Source: Sphingomonas brevis (GTDB lineage Bacteria > Pseudomonadota > Alphaproteobacteria > Sphingomonadales > Sphingomonadaceae). Taken from it: a DNA stretch of 64,000 bases. The DNA is taken from the NCBI RefSeq assembly GCF_023516505.1, contig NZ_JAMGBB010000001.1:1302001-1366000 (forward strand), given 5' to 3'. A program made the translations under genes and the position numbers. Below, one piece after another: positions 24,953-32,548 of this stretch. Below the pieces are notes generated by a model that searched no databases, was not told the origin of the DNA, and worked only from the letters and a program-made list of their open reading frames with translations. Each line of letters opens with the position of its first letter. Position 1 is the stretch's first letter.

Positions 24953-25720
24953 ATGATCTTCAAACGCGCCGTCGCGAAGCTTCGCGCGCAAGACTGGGTG
25001 GCAATCGCAATCGAACTTGCGATCGTCATCATCGGCGTGTTCGTCGGCATTCAAGCCGCCAACTGGAATCAGTCCCGAGCAGAAAAGCGCGAGGCCGAGC
25101 GCCTGCTGGGCGAATTAAAGCCTGCTCTCCACAATTTCGTGAACTATTTCGATACAGCCAAACCCTATTATGAGACCACGCGCCGCTATGCAGACGTCGC
25201 TTTCGGCGGATGGCGCCGTGATCCCAGCGTCAGCGACAAGCAGTTCGTCATCGCCGCCTATCAGGCCAGCCAAATCTATGTTCTGGGACTCAATGGCAGC
25301 AGCTGGACGGCCATTTTCGGTAGTGAACGACTTCCCAACATTGACGATGGCGAGGTGCGCGACGAGCTCGCCTCGCTGATGACGCTCAATTACCAGTCGA
25401 TCGAAGCGGAGCTTTCGACGGTCTATCGCGAACATGTGCGGCAGGTCATCCCGGAGGACATCCAGGACGCGATCCGGTCGCATTGCGGCGACAGGCCAAT
25501 CCCGAACCAGCCGCTAAACGTCCAGTTGCCGGCGAGTTGCGACCTCGACCTGCAACCCGCGCGCTTTGCCGCAGCAGCGGCTGAGCTCCGAACCCGCCCC
25601 GAACTGGCCGGGGACCTCCGCTGGCATCAATCCAGCGTCGCGGGGTTCCTCGCCGACATGGGCGCTGTTGAGGCGCTGACCCGGGACTTGCTGTACCGGA
25701 TCGAACATAAGTCCGCTTGA
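24953..25720 (+). CDS. Single-pass membrane protein, DUF6090-like
   Basis: The 255-residue protein has a basic cytoplasmic start, one transmembrane helix (IAIELAIVIIGVFVGIQAANW) and a periplasmic domain of about 210 residues that begins with a charged helix (NQSRAEKREAERLLGEL). The helix followed by NWN matches the DUF6090-type family, as I recall it. Cysteines in SHCGDR and ASCDLD may form a disulphide. The ATG at 24953 with GGGGCGAAGGC upstream is preferred to one 14 codons earlier. The function is unknown. Confidence 0.65.
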   Translation: MIFKRAVAKLRAQDWVAIAIELAIVIIGVFVGIQAANWNQSRAEKREAERLLGELKPALHNFVNYFDTAKPYYETTRRYADVAFGGWRRDPSVSDKQFVIAAYQASQIYVLGLNGSSWTAIFGSERLPNIDDGEVRDELASLMTLNYQSIEAELSTVYREHVRQVIPEDIQDAIRSHCGDRPIPNQPLNVQLPASCDLDLQPARFAAAAAELRTRPELAGDLRWHQSSVAGFLADMGAVEALTRDLLYRIEHKSA

Positions 25721-25759
25721 CCGGTGGCCGTAGCTTGGCTCCTTCGCTAAGCAATCCGG

Positions 25760-26230
25760 ATGACCGACGACCATCTCTATCGCCGCGGGGTCGGCGTAAT
25801 GCTGCTGAATGCCGACAACCTCGTGTTCGTCGGACGGCGGATCGATAATCGCGACGAGGCATGGCAGATGCCGCAGGGCGGGATCGACAAGGGCGAGAAG
25901 CCTTGGCCGGCCGCGCTACGCGAGCTGCAAGAAGAGACCGGCATCAGGCCCAGGCTGGTCGAGAAAATCGCCAGCCATCCCCAGCCGTTGCGCTACGAAA
26001 TTCCCGACGCGATCGCCTTGCGTCTGTGGGACGGCAAGTGGATAGGACAGCTCCAGGACTGGTACCTTGCCCGCTTCCTCGGCACCGACGACGACATCGA
26101 CATCGCCACCAAGCATCCCGAGTTCAGCCACTGGAAATGGGCCGAGCCTCATTTGCTCCCGGAGTTGATCGTGCCGTTCAAGCGCGACCTTTACCGCGAG
26201 CTATTGCGCGGCTTCGCCGAATATCTTTGA
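25760..26230 (+). CDS. rppH: RNA pyrophosphohydrolase (Nudix)
   Basis: RppH removes pyrophosphate from 5'-triphosphate RNA ends and so opens mRNA to RNase E decay. The 156-residue protein has the family start YRRGVGVMLLN, the Nudix box from G40 to I62 (with E46, R54-E55 and E58-E59), and WQMPQGGIDKGE with its typical spacing. The start ATG has a poor ribosome site. The gene converges with the small glycine-rich membrane-protein gene. Confidence 0.94.
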   Translation: MTDDHLYRRGVGVMLLNADNLVFVGRRIDNRDEAWQMPQGGIDKGEKPWPAALRELQEETGIRPRLVEKIASHPQPLRYEIPDAIALRLWDGKWIGQLQDWYLARFLGTDDDIDIATKHPEFSHWKWAEPHLLPELIVPFKRDLYRELLRGFAEYL

Positions 26231-26231
26231 G

Positions 26232-26381
26232 CTAGGCTCGCTTCTGATCGGCGGTGAAGTAACCGATTCCGCCACCGACGATGGCGCCCAGGATCGGGCC
26301 GATAAAGGGCAGCGGAATGGCGACCACCGCGCCGATCGCTGCGGCGATGGCTGTGCGTTTGGCCAATGGATTCTCCAACAT
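26232..26381 (-). CDS. Small glycine-zipper-like membrane protein, 49 aa
   Basis: AGGAGG stands 7 bases before the ATG. The 49-residue product is a hydrophobic hairpin: AIAAAIGAVVAIPLPFIGPI, then LGAIVGGGIGYF, with a charged tail (TADQKRA). The glycine-rich turn resembles glycine-zipper small membrane proteins. A perfect AT palindrome sits right upstream and probably contains the -10 region. The function is unknown. Confidence 0.72.
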   Translation of the reverse strand: MLENPLAKRTAIAAAIGAVVAIPLPFIGPILGAIVGGGIGYFTADQKRA

Positions 26382-26400
26382 CGTCGAGCCTCCTATTTCT

Positions 26401-26418
26401 GTATTATATATATAATAC
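26401..26418. promoter_or_regulatory. 18-bp perfect AT-rich palindrome, promoter/operator of the 49-aa gene
   Basis: GTATTATAT followed by its exact reverse complement makes an 18-bp palindrome in an otherwise GC-rich region, 20 bp upstream of the start codon of the minus-strand 49-aa gene. It holds TATAAT-like hexamers in both directions. On the minus strand a TTGCAG lies about 17 bp further upstream, so it may be both -10 element and operator. Confidence 0.5.
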
Positions 26419-26446
26419 ACAGACCCCCTCCTGCAAGACCGTTGCC

Positions 26447-26540
26447 CGTCATGCCAGCGAAGGCTGGCATCCATGTGGAAGCAGCAATACCTGTTGAACG
26501 CCGAGTCCGACATGGGCCCCAGCCGGCGCTGGGGCGACGG
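26447..26540. repeat. REP-like paired palindrome, copy 1
   Basis: The unit has hairpin A (TGCCAGCGAAGGCTGGCA) and, about 45 bases on, hairpin B (CCCCAGCCGGCGCTGGGG), with CGTC at the left outer edge and CGACGG at the right. Two more copies lie at 41004-41084 (inverted) and 43895-43961. It occupies the gap before the M20 hydrolase gene. Confidence 0.75.
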
Positions 26541-26577
26541 GTGGTAAAGCGCATTTTGCCACGCTAGAGCGCAGCCC

Positions 26578-27786
26578 ATGGGGGCGCTGACAAGCCAGGA
26601 ACGCGATTGCGTCGACGCGGCATCTGCCGCGGACATGCTCGCGCAGGTCGAGAATTGGGCCAACGTCAATTCGGGCTCGCGCAATATCGAGGGTCTCGGG
26701 ACGATCGGCGCGCGCCTCGCCGGCGCCTTTGCCGATCTGCCGGGCGAAATCGCCATGCGCGATCCGGCACAGGTCGAGGCGATCGATGCGTCGGGCAAGG
26801 CCTATGACGTTCCCCACGGCAAGAACCTCCACCTAAAGGTCCGCCCGGACGCGCCGGTCCAGCTGCTTTTCACCGGCCACATGGACACGGTGTTCGCCAT
26901 CGATCACCCGTTCCAATCGCTGCGCTGGCTGGAGCCGGGCAAGGTGCTGGGCGGCCCCGGCGTGGCCGACATGAAGGGCGGAATCGCAGTCATGCTAGCG
27001 GCGCTGAAGGCGATCGAGGCAAGCCCGGCAGCAAGCGTGCTCGGCTATGAAGTGGTGATCAATTCGGACGAGGAGGTCGGCTCGCTGGGCTCCGCCGCCC
27101 TCATCGCCGAGTCCGCTCGCGGAAAGCGCGCGGCACTGACCTATGAACCTTCCGCCCTGCCGGATGGCACATTGGCCGGCGCGCGTCCGGGCAGCGGCAA
27201 TTTCTCGTTCACGGTGCACGGCAAGTCGGCCCATGCCGGCCGCAATCCCGAAGATGGCCGCAACGCGCTGATCGCCGCGGCGGACCTCGCCATGCGCTTG
27301 AAGGCGGCGGTCGGTCCGGGCCTCAACGTCAACCCGGCCAGGATCGACGGCGGGTCGCCCAACAATGTGGTCCCGGACCTCGCCATCTTGCGCGTCAATG
27401 TTCGACCCGAAACGCTCGATGACCAGGCCCGGGCGCAGCAGCTGATTGATGCTGCCGTTGCCGCCATTGCGAAGGAGCATGATCTCACCATCAGTTCCCA
27501 CGGCCATTTCGCCCGGCCGCCCAAGCCGATGACCCCCGAGATGGAGTCTTTGTTCGGCCTGGTGAAGCAGGCCGGCGCCGACCTCGGTCAATCGATAGGG
27601 TGGAAGTCGACCGGCGGGGTATGCGATGGCAATAATATCGCCGCCTGCGGCGTGCCCGTGATCGACACCATGGGCGTGCGCGGTGGAAGCATTCATTCGA
27701 TGGAGGAATATCTGATCGTCGACAGCCTTGCCGAGCGCGCAGCCCTGTCGGCGCTTACGATCCTGCGATTGGCGGAGGGCGCATGA
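26578..27786 (+). CDS. M20-family metallohydrolase in the arginine-succinyltransferase cluster
   Basis: The 402-residue M20 di-zinc hydrolase has ligands H101 and D103 (TGHMDTVF), D131 (GVADMKGG), catalytic E165-E166 (SDEEVGS), the dimerisation-domain HAGRNPEDGRNAL and a C-terminal histidine in GGSIHSMEEY. The family includes carboxypeptidase G2, ArgE and succinyl-DAP desuccinylase DapE. It overlaps astA by 4 bp, so it is probably part of arginine catabolism. A desuccinylase role in place of AstE is a reasonable inference but unproven. Confidence 0.85.
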   Translation: MGALTSQERDCVDAASAADMLAQVENWANVNSGSRNIEGLGTIGARLAGAFADLPGEIAMRDPAQVEAIDASGKAYDVPHGKNLHLKVRPDAPVQLLFTGHMDTVFAIDHPFQSLRWLEPGKVLGGPGVADMKGGIAVMLAALKAIEASPAASVLGYEVVINSDEEVGSLGSAALIAESARGKRAALTYEPSALPDGTLAGARPGSGNFSFTVHGKSAHAGRNPEDGRNALIAAADLAMRLKAAVGPGLNVNPARIDGGSPNNVVPDLAILRVNVRPETLDDQARAQQLIDAAVAAIAKEHDLTISSHGHFARPPKPMTPEMESLFGLVKQAGADLGQSIGWKSTGGVCDGNNIAACGVPVIDTMGVRGGSIHSMEEYLIVDSLAERAALSALTILRLAEGA

Positions 27787-28799
27787 GCTATCGCATCCGC
27801 GCCGCCGGGCCCGACGATTTTCGCGCCTTCTACGACCTCGCCAAGCTGACCGGCGGCGGGTTCACCAACCTGCCCGCCGAAAAGGCGACACTCGAGGCCA
27901 AGCTGGAGCGGTCCGAAGCCGGTTTCAGCCGCGTCGGCGAAAATCCGTCGGACGATCTCTATGTCTTCATGCTCGAGGATTTCCGCACCGGTGCGATCCG
28001 CGGCACGTGCCAGATTTTCGGTGCGGTCGGCACTGACCGGCCATTCTACAGCTATTTGATTTCGACCCTCACACAAAAGAGCGAAGAGCTGGGGCGGATC
28101 TTTCGCAACCAGACGCTCAACCTTACCACCGACCTTGAAGGGTTCAGCGAAGTCGGCGGGCTGTTCCTTCATCCGCAGGAACGTGCCGGCGGCCTCGGCA
28201 TGCTGCTCGCCCGGTCGCGTTACCTGTTCATCAAGCAGCACCGTCCGCGGTTCGGCGACTCCGTATTGGCGGAGTTGCGCGGAGTGATGGACCAGGCCGG
28301 CCATTCGCCCTTCTGGGATGCGCTCGGCGGGCGCTTTTTCGGCATGACCTTTCCCGAGGCTGACGAATTCAACGCGGTACACGGGACCCAATTCATCGCT
28401 GACCTTTTCCCGAAGTCGCCAATCTACGTCTCCATGCTTCCGGAAAGCGCCAAGGCCGTCATCGGCCAGCCGCACCCGACCGGCCGGGCTGCGCTCAAGA
28501 TGCTGGAGAATGAGAATTTCGACTGGGACGGCTACGTCGACATATTCGACGGCGGGCCGACGGTCACGGCGCGGACCGACAAGATCAAGACGGTTGTCGA
28601 AGGCGATTGGCTCTTGGTCGGCGGCACCAACGGCGGCGGCGACAATACAATGATGCTGGCCACCGGCGTGATGCACGATTTCGTCTGTTGCTACAGCCAC
28701 GCGTCCCAGAACGAAAACGGCGAGCTGATCATCGATGCCGAAGCAATGGAAATGCTCGGCGTCGGGCCAGGCGACCGCGTGCTGGCAGTCAGTCGATGA
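27783..28799 (+). CDS. astA: Arginine N-succinyltransferase
   Basis: AstA transfers a succinyl group from succinyl-CoA to the alpha-amino group of arginine, the first step of the AST pathway. The 338-residue protein shows the family features RAAGPDDFRAFYDLAKLTGGGFTNL at the N terminus, LFLHPQERAGGLGMLLARSRYLF with the GNAT-like acyl-CoA loop, and DALGGRFFGMTFPEAD. Both ends overlap neighbours by 4 bp, so the three genes are one translationally coupled operon. Confidence 0.94.
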   Translation: MSYRIRAAGPDDFRAFYDLAKLTGGGFTNLPAEKATLEAKLERSEAGFSRVGENPSDDLYVFMLEDFRTGAIRGTCQIFGAVGTDRPFYSYLISTLTQKSEELGRIFRNQTLNLTTDLEGFSEVGGLFLHPQERAGGLGMLLARSRYLFIKQHRPRFGDSVLAELRGVMDQAGHSPFWDALGGRFFGMTFPEADEFNAVHGTQFIADLFPKSPIYVSMLPESAKAVIGQPHPTGRAALKMLENENFDWDGYVDIFDGGPTVTARTDKIKTVVEGDWLLVGGTNGGGDNTMMLATGVMHDFVCCYSHASQNENGELIIDAEAMEMLGVGPGDRVLAVSR

Positions 28800-30043
28800 T
28801 CCGAGAGATCAACTTCGACGGAATCGTCGGGCCAAGCCACAATTACTCGGGCCTCAGCCTCGGCAATCTCGCCGCGACCCGCAACGCCGGTCATGTGTCG
28901 CGGCCCCGCGCCGCCGCGCTGCAGGGCATCGACAAGATGAGGTCGAACCTGGCGTTGGGGCTGGTTCAGGGCCTCTTCGTGCCGCAACCGCGCCCGGCCG
29001 GCGAATGGCTATCCGATCTGGGTACGACCATCGAAGGCGCCGATCGGCACATTGCGGCCAATGCGATGAGCGCATCGTCAATGTGGGCGGCCAACGCCGC
29101 GACGGTCAGCCCCTCGCCCGATACCGCCGACGGCAAGTGCCACCTGACGGTCGCCAATTTGAAGACCATGCCGCACCGCAGCCACGAATGGCCAGCGACG
29201 CTGGCGCAGTTGCGTCTCGCCTTTGCCGGCGATGCGTTCGCGGTCCACGGACCGGTCCCGCCGGCGTTCGGCGATGAAGGCGCGGCCAATCACATGCGGC
29301 TAGCGCCGTCGCATGGCGAACCGGGCGTCGAGGTATTCGTTTTTGGCGTATCCGGCGGCCCCTTCCCCGCCCGCCAGCATGTCGAAGCGTCGAAGGCGAT
29401 CGCTCGCCTCCACCGGCTCGATCCCGGACGGACGATCTTCGCCGCGCAGAGCGAGGAAGCGATCGCGGCCGGTGCCTTCCACAACGACGTCGTCGCAGTC
29501 GCCAATGGGCCCGTCCTGTTCGCTCACGAGAAGGCATTTGCGGATCGCGACGAGCTGGTCGCCCAATTGTCAGCCAGCCTGCCTCATTTCGAGCTGGTCG
29601 AAGTGCCCGATGCGGAAGTGCCGCTGGCCGACGCGGTCAAAAGCTATTTGTTCAACGCCCAGCTGGTCACCCCGCCTGATGGAGCCATGACGCTGGTCGC
29701 GCCGACCGAATGCCGCGATACGCCATCGGTGGCGTCCTGGATCGAGCGGCACCTCGCCTCCAATGGCGCCATCCGCCAGGTCAATTTCGTCGATGTCCGC
29801 CAGTCGATGGCCAATGGCGGCGGGCCGGCATGCCTTCGCCTTCGGGTCCAGTGCGACCCGGCCGATGTCGACCCTCGCTTCCTGGTCGACGATGCCAAGC
29901 TGGATCGCCTCGCCAAGGTAATCGGCGACCGTTGGCCGAATGAAATCGCGTCAGACGAGATCCAGTCTCAATCGCTCGTCGGTGCGGTTGTCCAGGCGCG
30001 TGCGGCGCTGCTGGATGCGCTGGAGCTATCGGAACTCGGCTAG
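28796..30043 (+). CDS. astB: N-succinylarginine dihydrolase
   Basis: AstB hydrolyses succinylarginine to succinylornithine, CO2 and ammonia. The 415-residue guanidino-modifying enzyme starts at the ATG in the astA stop overlap. It has INFDGIVGPSHNYSGLSLGN at the N terminus, central HNDVVAVANG with a catalytic histidine, and near the C terminus NGGGPACLRLRV carrying the expected catalytic cysteine. The later pathway genes astC, astD and astE are not in the window. Confidence 0.95.
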   Translation: MIREINFDGIVGPSHNYSGLSLGNLAATRNAGHVSRPRAAALQGIDKMRSNLALGLVQGLFVPQPRPAGEWLSDLGTTIEGADRHIAANAMSASSMWAANAATVSPSPDTADGKCHLTVANLKTMPHRSHEWPATLAQLRLAFAGDAFAVHGPVPPAFGDEGAANHMRLAPSHGEPGVEVFVFGVSGGPFPARQHVEASKAIARLHRLDPGRTIFAAQSEEAIAAGAFHNDVVAVANGPVLFAHEKAFADRDELVAQLSASLPHFELVEVPDAEVPLADAVKSYLFNAQLVTPPDGAMTLVAPTECRDTPSVASWIERHLASNGAIRQVNFVDVRQSMANGGGPACLRLRVQCDPADVDPRFLVDDAKLDRLAKVIGDRWPNEIASDEIQSQSLVGAVVQARAALLDALELSELG

Positions 30044-30109
30044 TCCGTTTTGGGACAGCCGTGACAAGGCCATTCGACCCGACTCATTTTCTCGGTTAGC
30101 AATGCAGAG

Positions 30110-30125
30110 TTAAAGGACAGGTAAC
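30110..30125 (+). promoter_or_regulatory. CtrA-like site and inverted repeat
   Basis: TTAA-N7-GTAAC differs by one base from the CtrA full-site consensus TTAA-N7-TTAAC. The same stretch forms an imperfect inverted repeat (TTAAAGGACA with TGTCCTTAAT) ending at 30138. It lies about 60 bp upstream of the 113-aa gene. Confidence 0.3.
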
Positions 30126-30183
30126 CATTGTCCTTAATCGGGAAAGGGCGGAACGGCGCCATTCCAGTGGCGTTGGGTTAATC

Positions 30184-30525
30184 ATGATGAAGATTCGCAA
30201 GATCGGCCGACTGTTTGTCATCAAGACGCGCCTTGAGGCCTATCTTGTCACCTACGCGATCGCCGTCGGCTCGGTCGAGCGCGGCGTCCACTATCTTCAG
30301 CAATATCCCGGCAACGGCGGCTGGCTGCTTGCCGCCGCCTGCCTGGGTGTGCCTTTTGTCGCCGGAGCAAAGCTGCTCGACAGCGTCCGCCCGATCACGG
30401 CCGGCTCGGTAGCTGAATTGAAATTAGCGCCGCGTCATTCGACACGCGGGATCAATCGTAATCGACCCAGACATCCCCGCTCGGTCCACGGTTCAGCGTT
30501 ACCGTCGTCACATCACACAGATTGA
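30184..30525 (+). CDS. Hypothetical protein, 113 aa, membrane-associated
   Basis: The first 75 residues look like real protein: a basic start (MMKIRKIGRLFVIKTR), an amphipathic or membrane helix around YLVTYAIAVGSVERG and a second hydrophobic stretch (WLLAAACLGVPFVAGAKLL). The last third is arginine- and histidine-rich and runs antiparallel over the 3' end of the convergent gene, so the C-terminal part may be read-through after loss of an earlier stop. The function is unknown. Confidence 0.5.
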   Translation: MMKIRKIGRLFVIKTRLEAYLVTYAIAVGSVERGVHYLQQYPGNGGWLLAAACLGVPFVAGAKLLDSVRPITAGSVAELKLAPRHSTRGINRNRPRHPRSVHGSALPSSHHTD

Positions 30526-30796
30526 CTCCGGTGAAGGTTGCCGACTGGCCGTCCGCCAGATTGGCCTTGATATCAAATGCGCAGTCGGGGTTGGCGAAGG
30601 CTACGGCGACCCGCGACCCGCTGGCAGGGTTTCCACCTAGGGATTGCCACGCGCTCGTTCCGACCCGCCTGATCTGGAGCGACGCGATGGCCGCACCCGT
30701 GCGATTTACCAGGGTGAAATTGCCTGCCGCCGCCGCAGCGGGGACCGGTGCGGCGAAAATCGCCGCGGCAAGCAACGGGGCGATGATGCTCTTCAT
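30452..30796 (-). CDS. Periplasmic hypothetical protein, 114 aa
   Basis: The product has a signal peptide (MKSIIAPLLAAAIFAAPVPAAAAA) and a small beta-rich mature domain beginning FTLVNRTGAAIASLQI and ending WVDYD, with two cysteines (DCAFD and NLCDV) that could pair. Its start codon has no ribosome site and lies six bases after a good -10 element, suggesting a leaderless mRNA. No family beyond small exported proteins is recognised. Confidence 0.68.
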   Translation of the reverse strand: MKSIIAPLLAAAIFAAPVPAAAAAGNFTLVNRTGAAIASLQIRRVGTSAWQSLGGNPASGSRVAVAFANPDCAFDIKANLADGQSATFTGVNLCDVTTVTLNRGPSGDVWVDYD

Positions 30797-30802
30797 ATGC
30801 GC

Positions 30803-30831
30803 AATATAATCGGGATGCTCTCGCTATTCAA
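30803..30831 (-). promoter_or_regulatory. Sigma-70-type promoter of the periplasmic protein gene
   Basis: On the minus strand TTGAAT (30831-30826) and TATATT (30808-30803) are spaced 17 bp apart. The ATG follows after six bases, so transcription would start at or next to the first codon. Confidence 0.5.
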
Positions 30832-30883
30832 ACGGTTGGCGCGCGCCCTCCCCGCTCGTCGGGCGCGCGCCAGAGCCTCGCAG

Positions 30884-31126
30884 CTAGGCCGCGAAGGCCG
30901 AAGGGCTGTGCGGCCGCGACCGGCTGATGAACACCGCGGCCGCCGGCTGCCGGAAACTCTCGTTGAGCGGCAAGGCTGTTGAGCAAAAGCCGCATTCGGC
31001 AAGGGTCCGGCCAACATACCAGTGGGTCCGGCCGCAACCTGGACAATGATTGACCTCATTGTCGCGGTACACGGCGTGGTACCCGCGCCGGGCCGGATTA
31101 AACTCCGTTACCTTGGAACTCAGCAT
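30884..31126 (-). CDS. Zinc-ribbon small protein, 80 aa
   Basis: GGAGAG precedes the chosen ATG; a longer frame opens 17 codons earlier without a ribosome site. The 80-residue product holds a zinc-ribbon-like pair CPGC and CGFC separated by 16 residues (HCPGCGRTHWYVGRTLAECGFC), preceded by GYHAVYRDNEVN. I believe this short family recurs in sphingomonads. The function is unknown; DNA, RNA or protein binding are all possible. An EcfG-like promoter lies upstream. Confidence 0.72.
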   Translation of the reverse strand: MLSSKVTEFNPARRGYHAVYRDNEVNHCPGCGRTHWYVGRTLAECGFCSTALPLNESFRQPAAAVFISRSRPHSPSAFAA

Positions 31127-31150
31127 GATCACTCTCCAATAACCGGCATG

Positions 31151-31175
31151 AACGTGCGACGAGTCGTTAGGTTTC
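31151..31175 (-). promoter_or_regulatory. EcfG-like general-stress promoter candidate
   Basis: On the minus strand GAAAC (31175-31171), 16 bases, then CGTT (31154-31151) fits the alphaproteobacterial EcfG consensus GGAAC-N16/17-CGTT with one mismatch. It lies 25 bp upstream of the zinc-ribbon gene. Confidence 0.4.
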
Positions 31176-31325
31176 AACGATAAGTCGATTCGCCTTGGGT
31201 GTCACCACAGGGCAAACCTGATGTCCCACCGGGGGACGGGCAGCTCCCTGTGGATATTAACCATCGCTTTACTTTTTGCGCGCAGTGTAGCTGCCGCCGA
31301 AGTGATGGTCGGGGGAGTGCGACGG

Positions 31326-31496
31326 ATGGTGTCCAACCAGCGTTTCTATCTGCGCCGTGCAGCAGAAGAACGGACGGCTGCCCAGCGCGCAATTACGCCG
31401 CAGGCCCGGGAATGGCACAGCAAGCTAGCCCAGGACTTCGCCCAACGCGCCATTGAATGCGGTGCCAACAGCGGAGCGGTCGCGCTCAACGCCTGA
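31326..31496 (+). CDS. Small helical protein, 56 aa, paralogue of the 58-aa protein
   Basis: The ATG has GGGGGAG eight bases upstream; in-frame starts also exist at 31305 and 31221, the latter adding a hydrophobic stretch that could be read as a signal peptide. The 56-residue form is helical (RFYLRRAAEERTAAQRA and REWHSKLAQDFAQRA). It aligns gap-free with the 58-aa protein at 11338-11514, which supports this start. The function is unknown. Confidence 0.58.
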   Translation: MVSNQRFYLRRAAEERTAAQRAITPQAREWHSKLAQDFAQRAIECGANSGAVALNA

Positions 31497-31595
31497 CCGC
31501 CGAATTTCGCCAAATTATCCATCGCGATGGCCGGGCCGATTTGTCCCGGAAATTTGACATTTTTGGGTCATTAAAAGTCCCTATAGCGGTCCTAG

Positions 31596-31610
31596 TTTAA
31601 CTCTGTTAAA
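31596..31610. promoter_or_regulatory. TTTAAC-N3-GTTAAA palindrome upstream of the OMP gene
   Basis: A perfect 15-bp inverted repeat lies 35 bp before the ATG of the outer-membrane protein gene, in a local AT-rich stretch. It could be an operator or part of a CtrA-type regulatory element. Confidence 0.35.
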
Positions 31611-31644
31611 TAAACGGGGTTCGTCACGAAGAACGGGGGTTACC

Positions 31645-32493
31645 ATGCTACGTCGAACTTGTGCCGCTGCATTGCTGGCATCCGCGATGATCGCCTCTCC
31701 GGCGGTCGCTCGCGACAAGACACTCTATTTGGGAATTGAAGCAGGCCCGATGTGGGCCAAGGACATGGATGTCGACCTGGCCGGGGAAGATAGCGAAGGG
31801 TCATTCGACGTCGATTTTATGGATGTCGACCATAATATGGGATACGATGTCGGAGTGATCTTCGGCTATGATGCGGGCATCGTCCGTGCCGAGCTGGATC
31901 TGTCCTACAAGCGGGCTTCGCACGACGAATATACGTTCGAATGCGAAGGCGGGCCTTGCGCTGATCCTGACGAAGGCGGTGGCCATACCCGTTATATCGC
32001 GATCATGACGAACCTGTTGCTCGATCTCGGCAATGAAGATGGTTTCAGCTTCTATGCAGGCCCTGGCGCCGGCTTCGCCTGGGGCAAGTATAATTTCGAG
32101 TGCTGCAACAGTGAGTTCGACGAATCCTTCACCCAGGGCGGGTTCGCCTGGCAGCTGGTTGCCGGCGTTCGCTATGCCCTCAACCCGAATGTCGATCTCG
32201 GCCTGAAGTATCGCTACTTCCATCCGCATAAGATCAAGCAGGAAGTGTTCGGCACCGACGACGAATTCTTCGAAAGCCGGTTCCACTCGCACTCGCTGTT
32301 GGCGACGCTGACGTACAACTTCTACACGCCGCCGCCGCCTCCGCCTCCGCCACCACCGCCGCCGCCGCCGCCGCCTCCACCGGCGACGCAGACGTGCCCG
32401 GATGGTTCGGTGATCCTGGCGACGGACGCCTGTCCGCCACCGCCACCGCCGCCACCTCCGCCGCCGCCTCCGCCGGAGCCGGAACGGGGTTAA
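31645..32493 (+). CDS. Outer-membrane beta-barrel protein with two polyproline tracts
   Basis: The 282-residue protein has a signal peptide (MLRRTCAAALLASAMIASPAVA), then alternating strands of an OmpA/OprF-like eight-stranded barrel (YLGIEAGPMW, VGVIFGYDAG, FYAGPGAGFAWG, WQLVAGVRYA, LLATLTYNF). Two proline tracts of about 18 and 14 residues flank TCPDGSVILATDACP, with a cysteine pair, and the protein stops at EPERG. The peptidoglycan-binding OmpA domain that usually follows such a linker is absent. The barrel is probably in the outer membrane. A strong terminator follows. Confidence 0.85.
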   Translation: MLRRTCAAALLASAMIASPAVARDKTLYLGIEAGPMWAKDMDVDLAGEDSEGSFDVDFMDVDHNMGYDVGVIFGYDAGIVRAELDLSYKRASHDEYTFECEGGPCADPDEGGGHTRYIAIMTNLLLDLGNEDGFSFYAGPGAGFAWGKYNFECCNSEFDESFTQGGFAWQLVAGVRYALNPNVDLGLKYRYFHPHKIKQEVFGTDDEFFESRFHSHSLLATLTYNFYTPPPPPPPPPPPPPPPPPPATQTCPDGSVILATDACPPPPPPPPPPPPPPEPERG

Positions 32494-32548
32494 GTAACCA
32501 ACTGCAAAGAGCGGCGGCCAGCCAGCTTCGCCGCTCTGGGGGCAGGAA

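Noticed and set aside
32329-32480. Tandem repeats suggesting CRISPR or a satellite
   Set aside because: They are proline codons in an intact reading frame, without spacers or direct repeats of CRISPR type.
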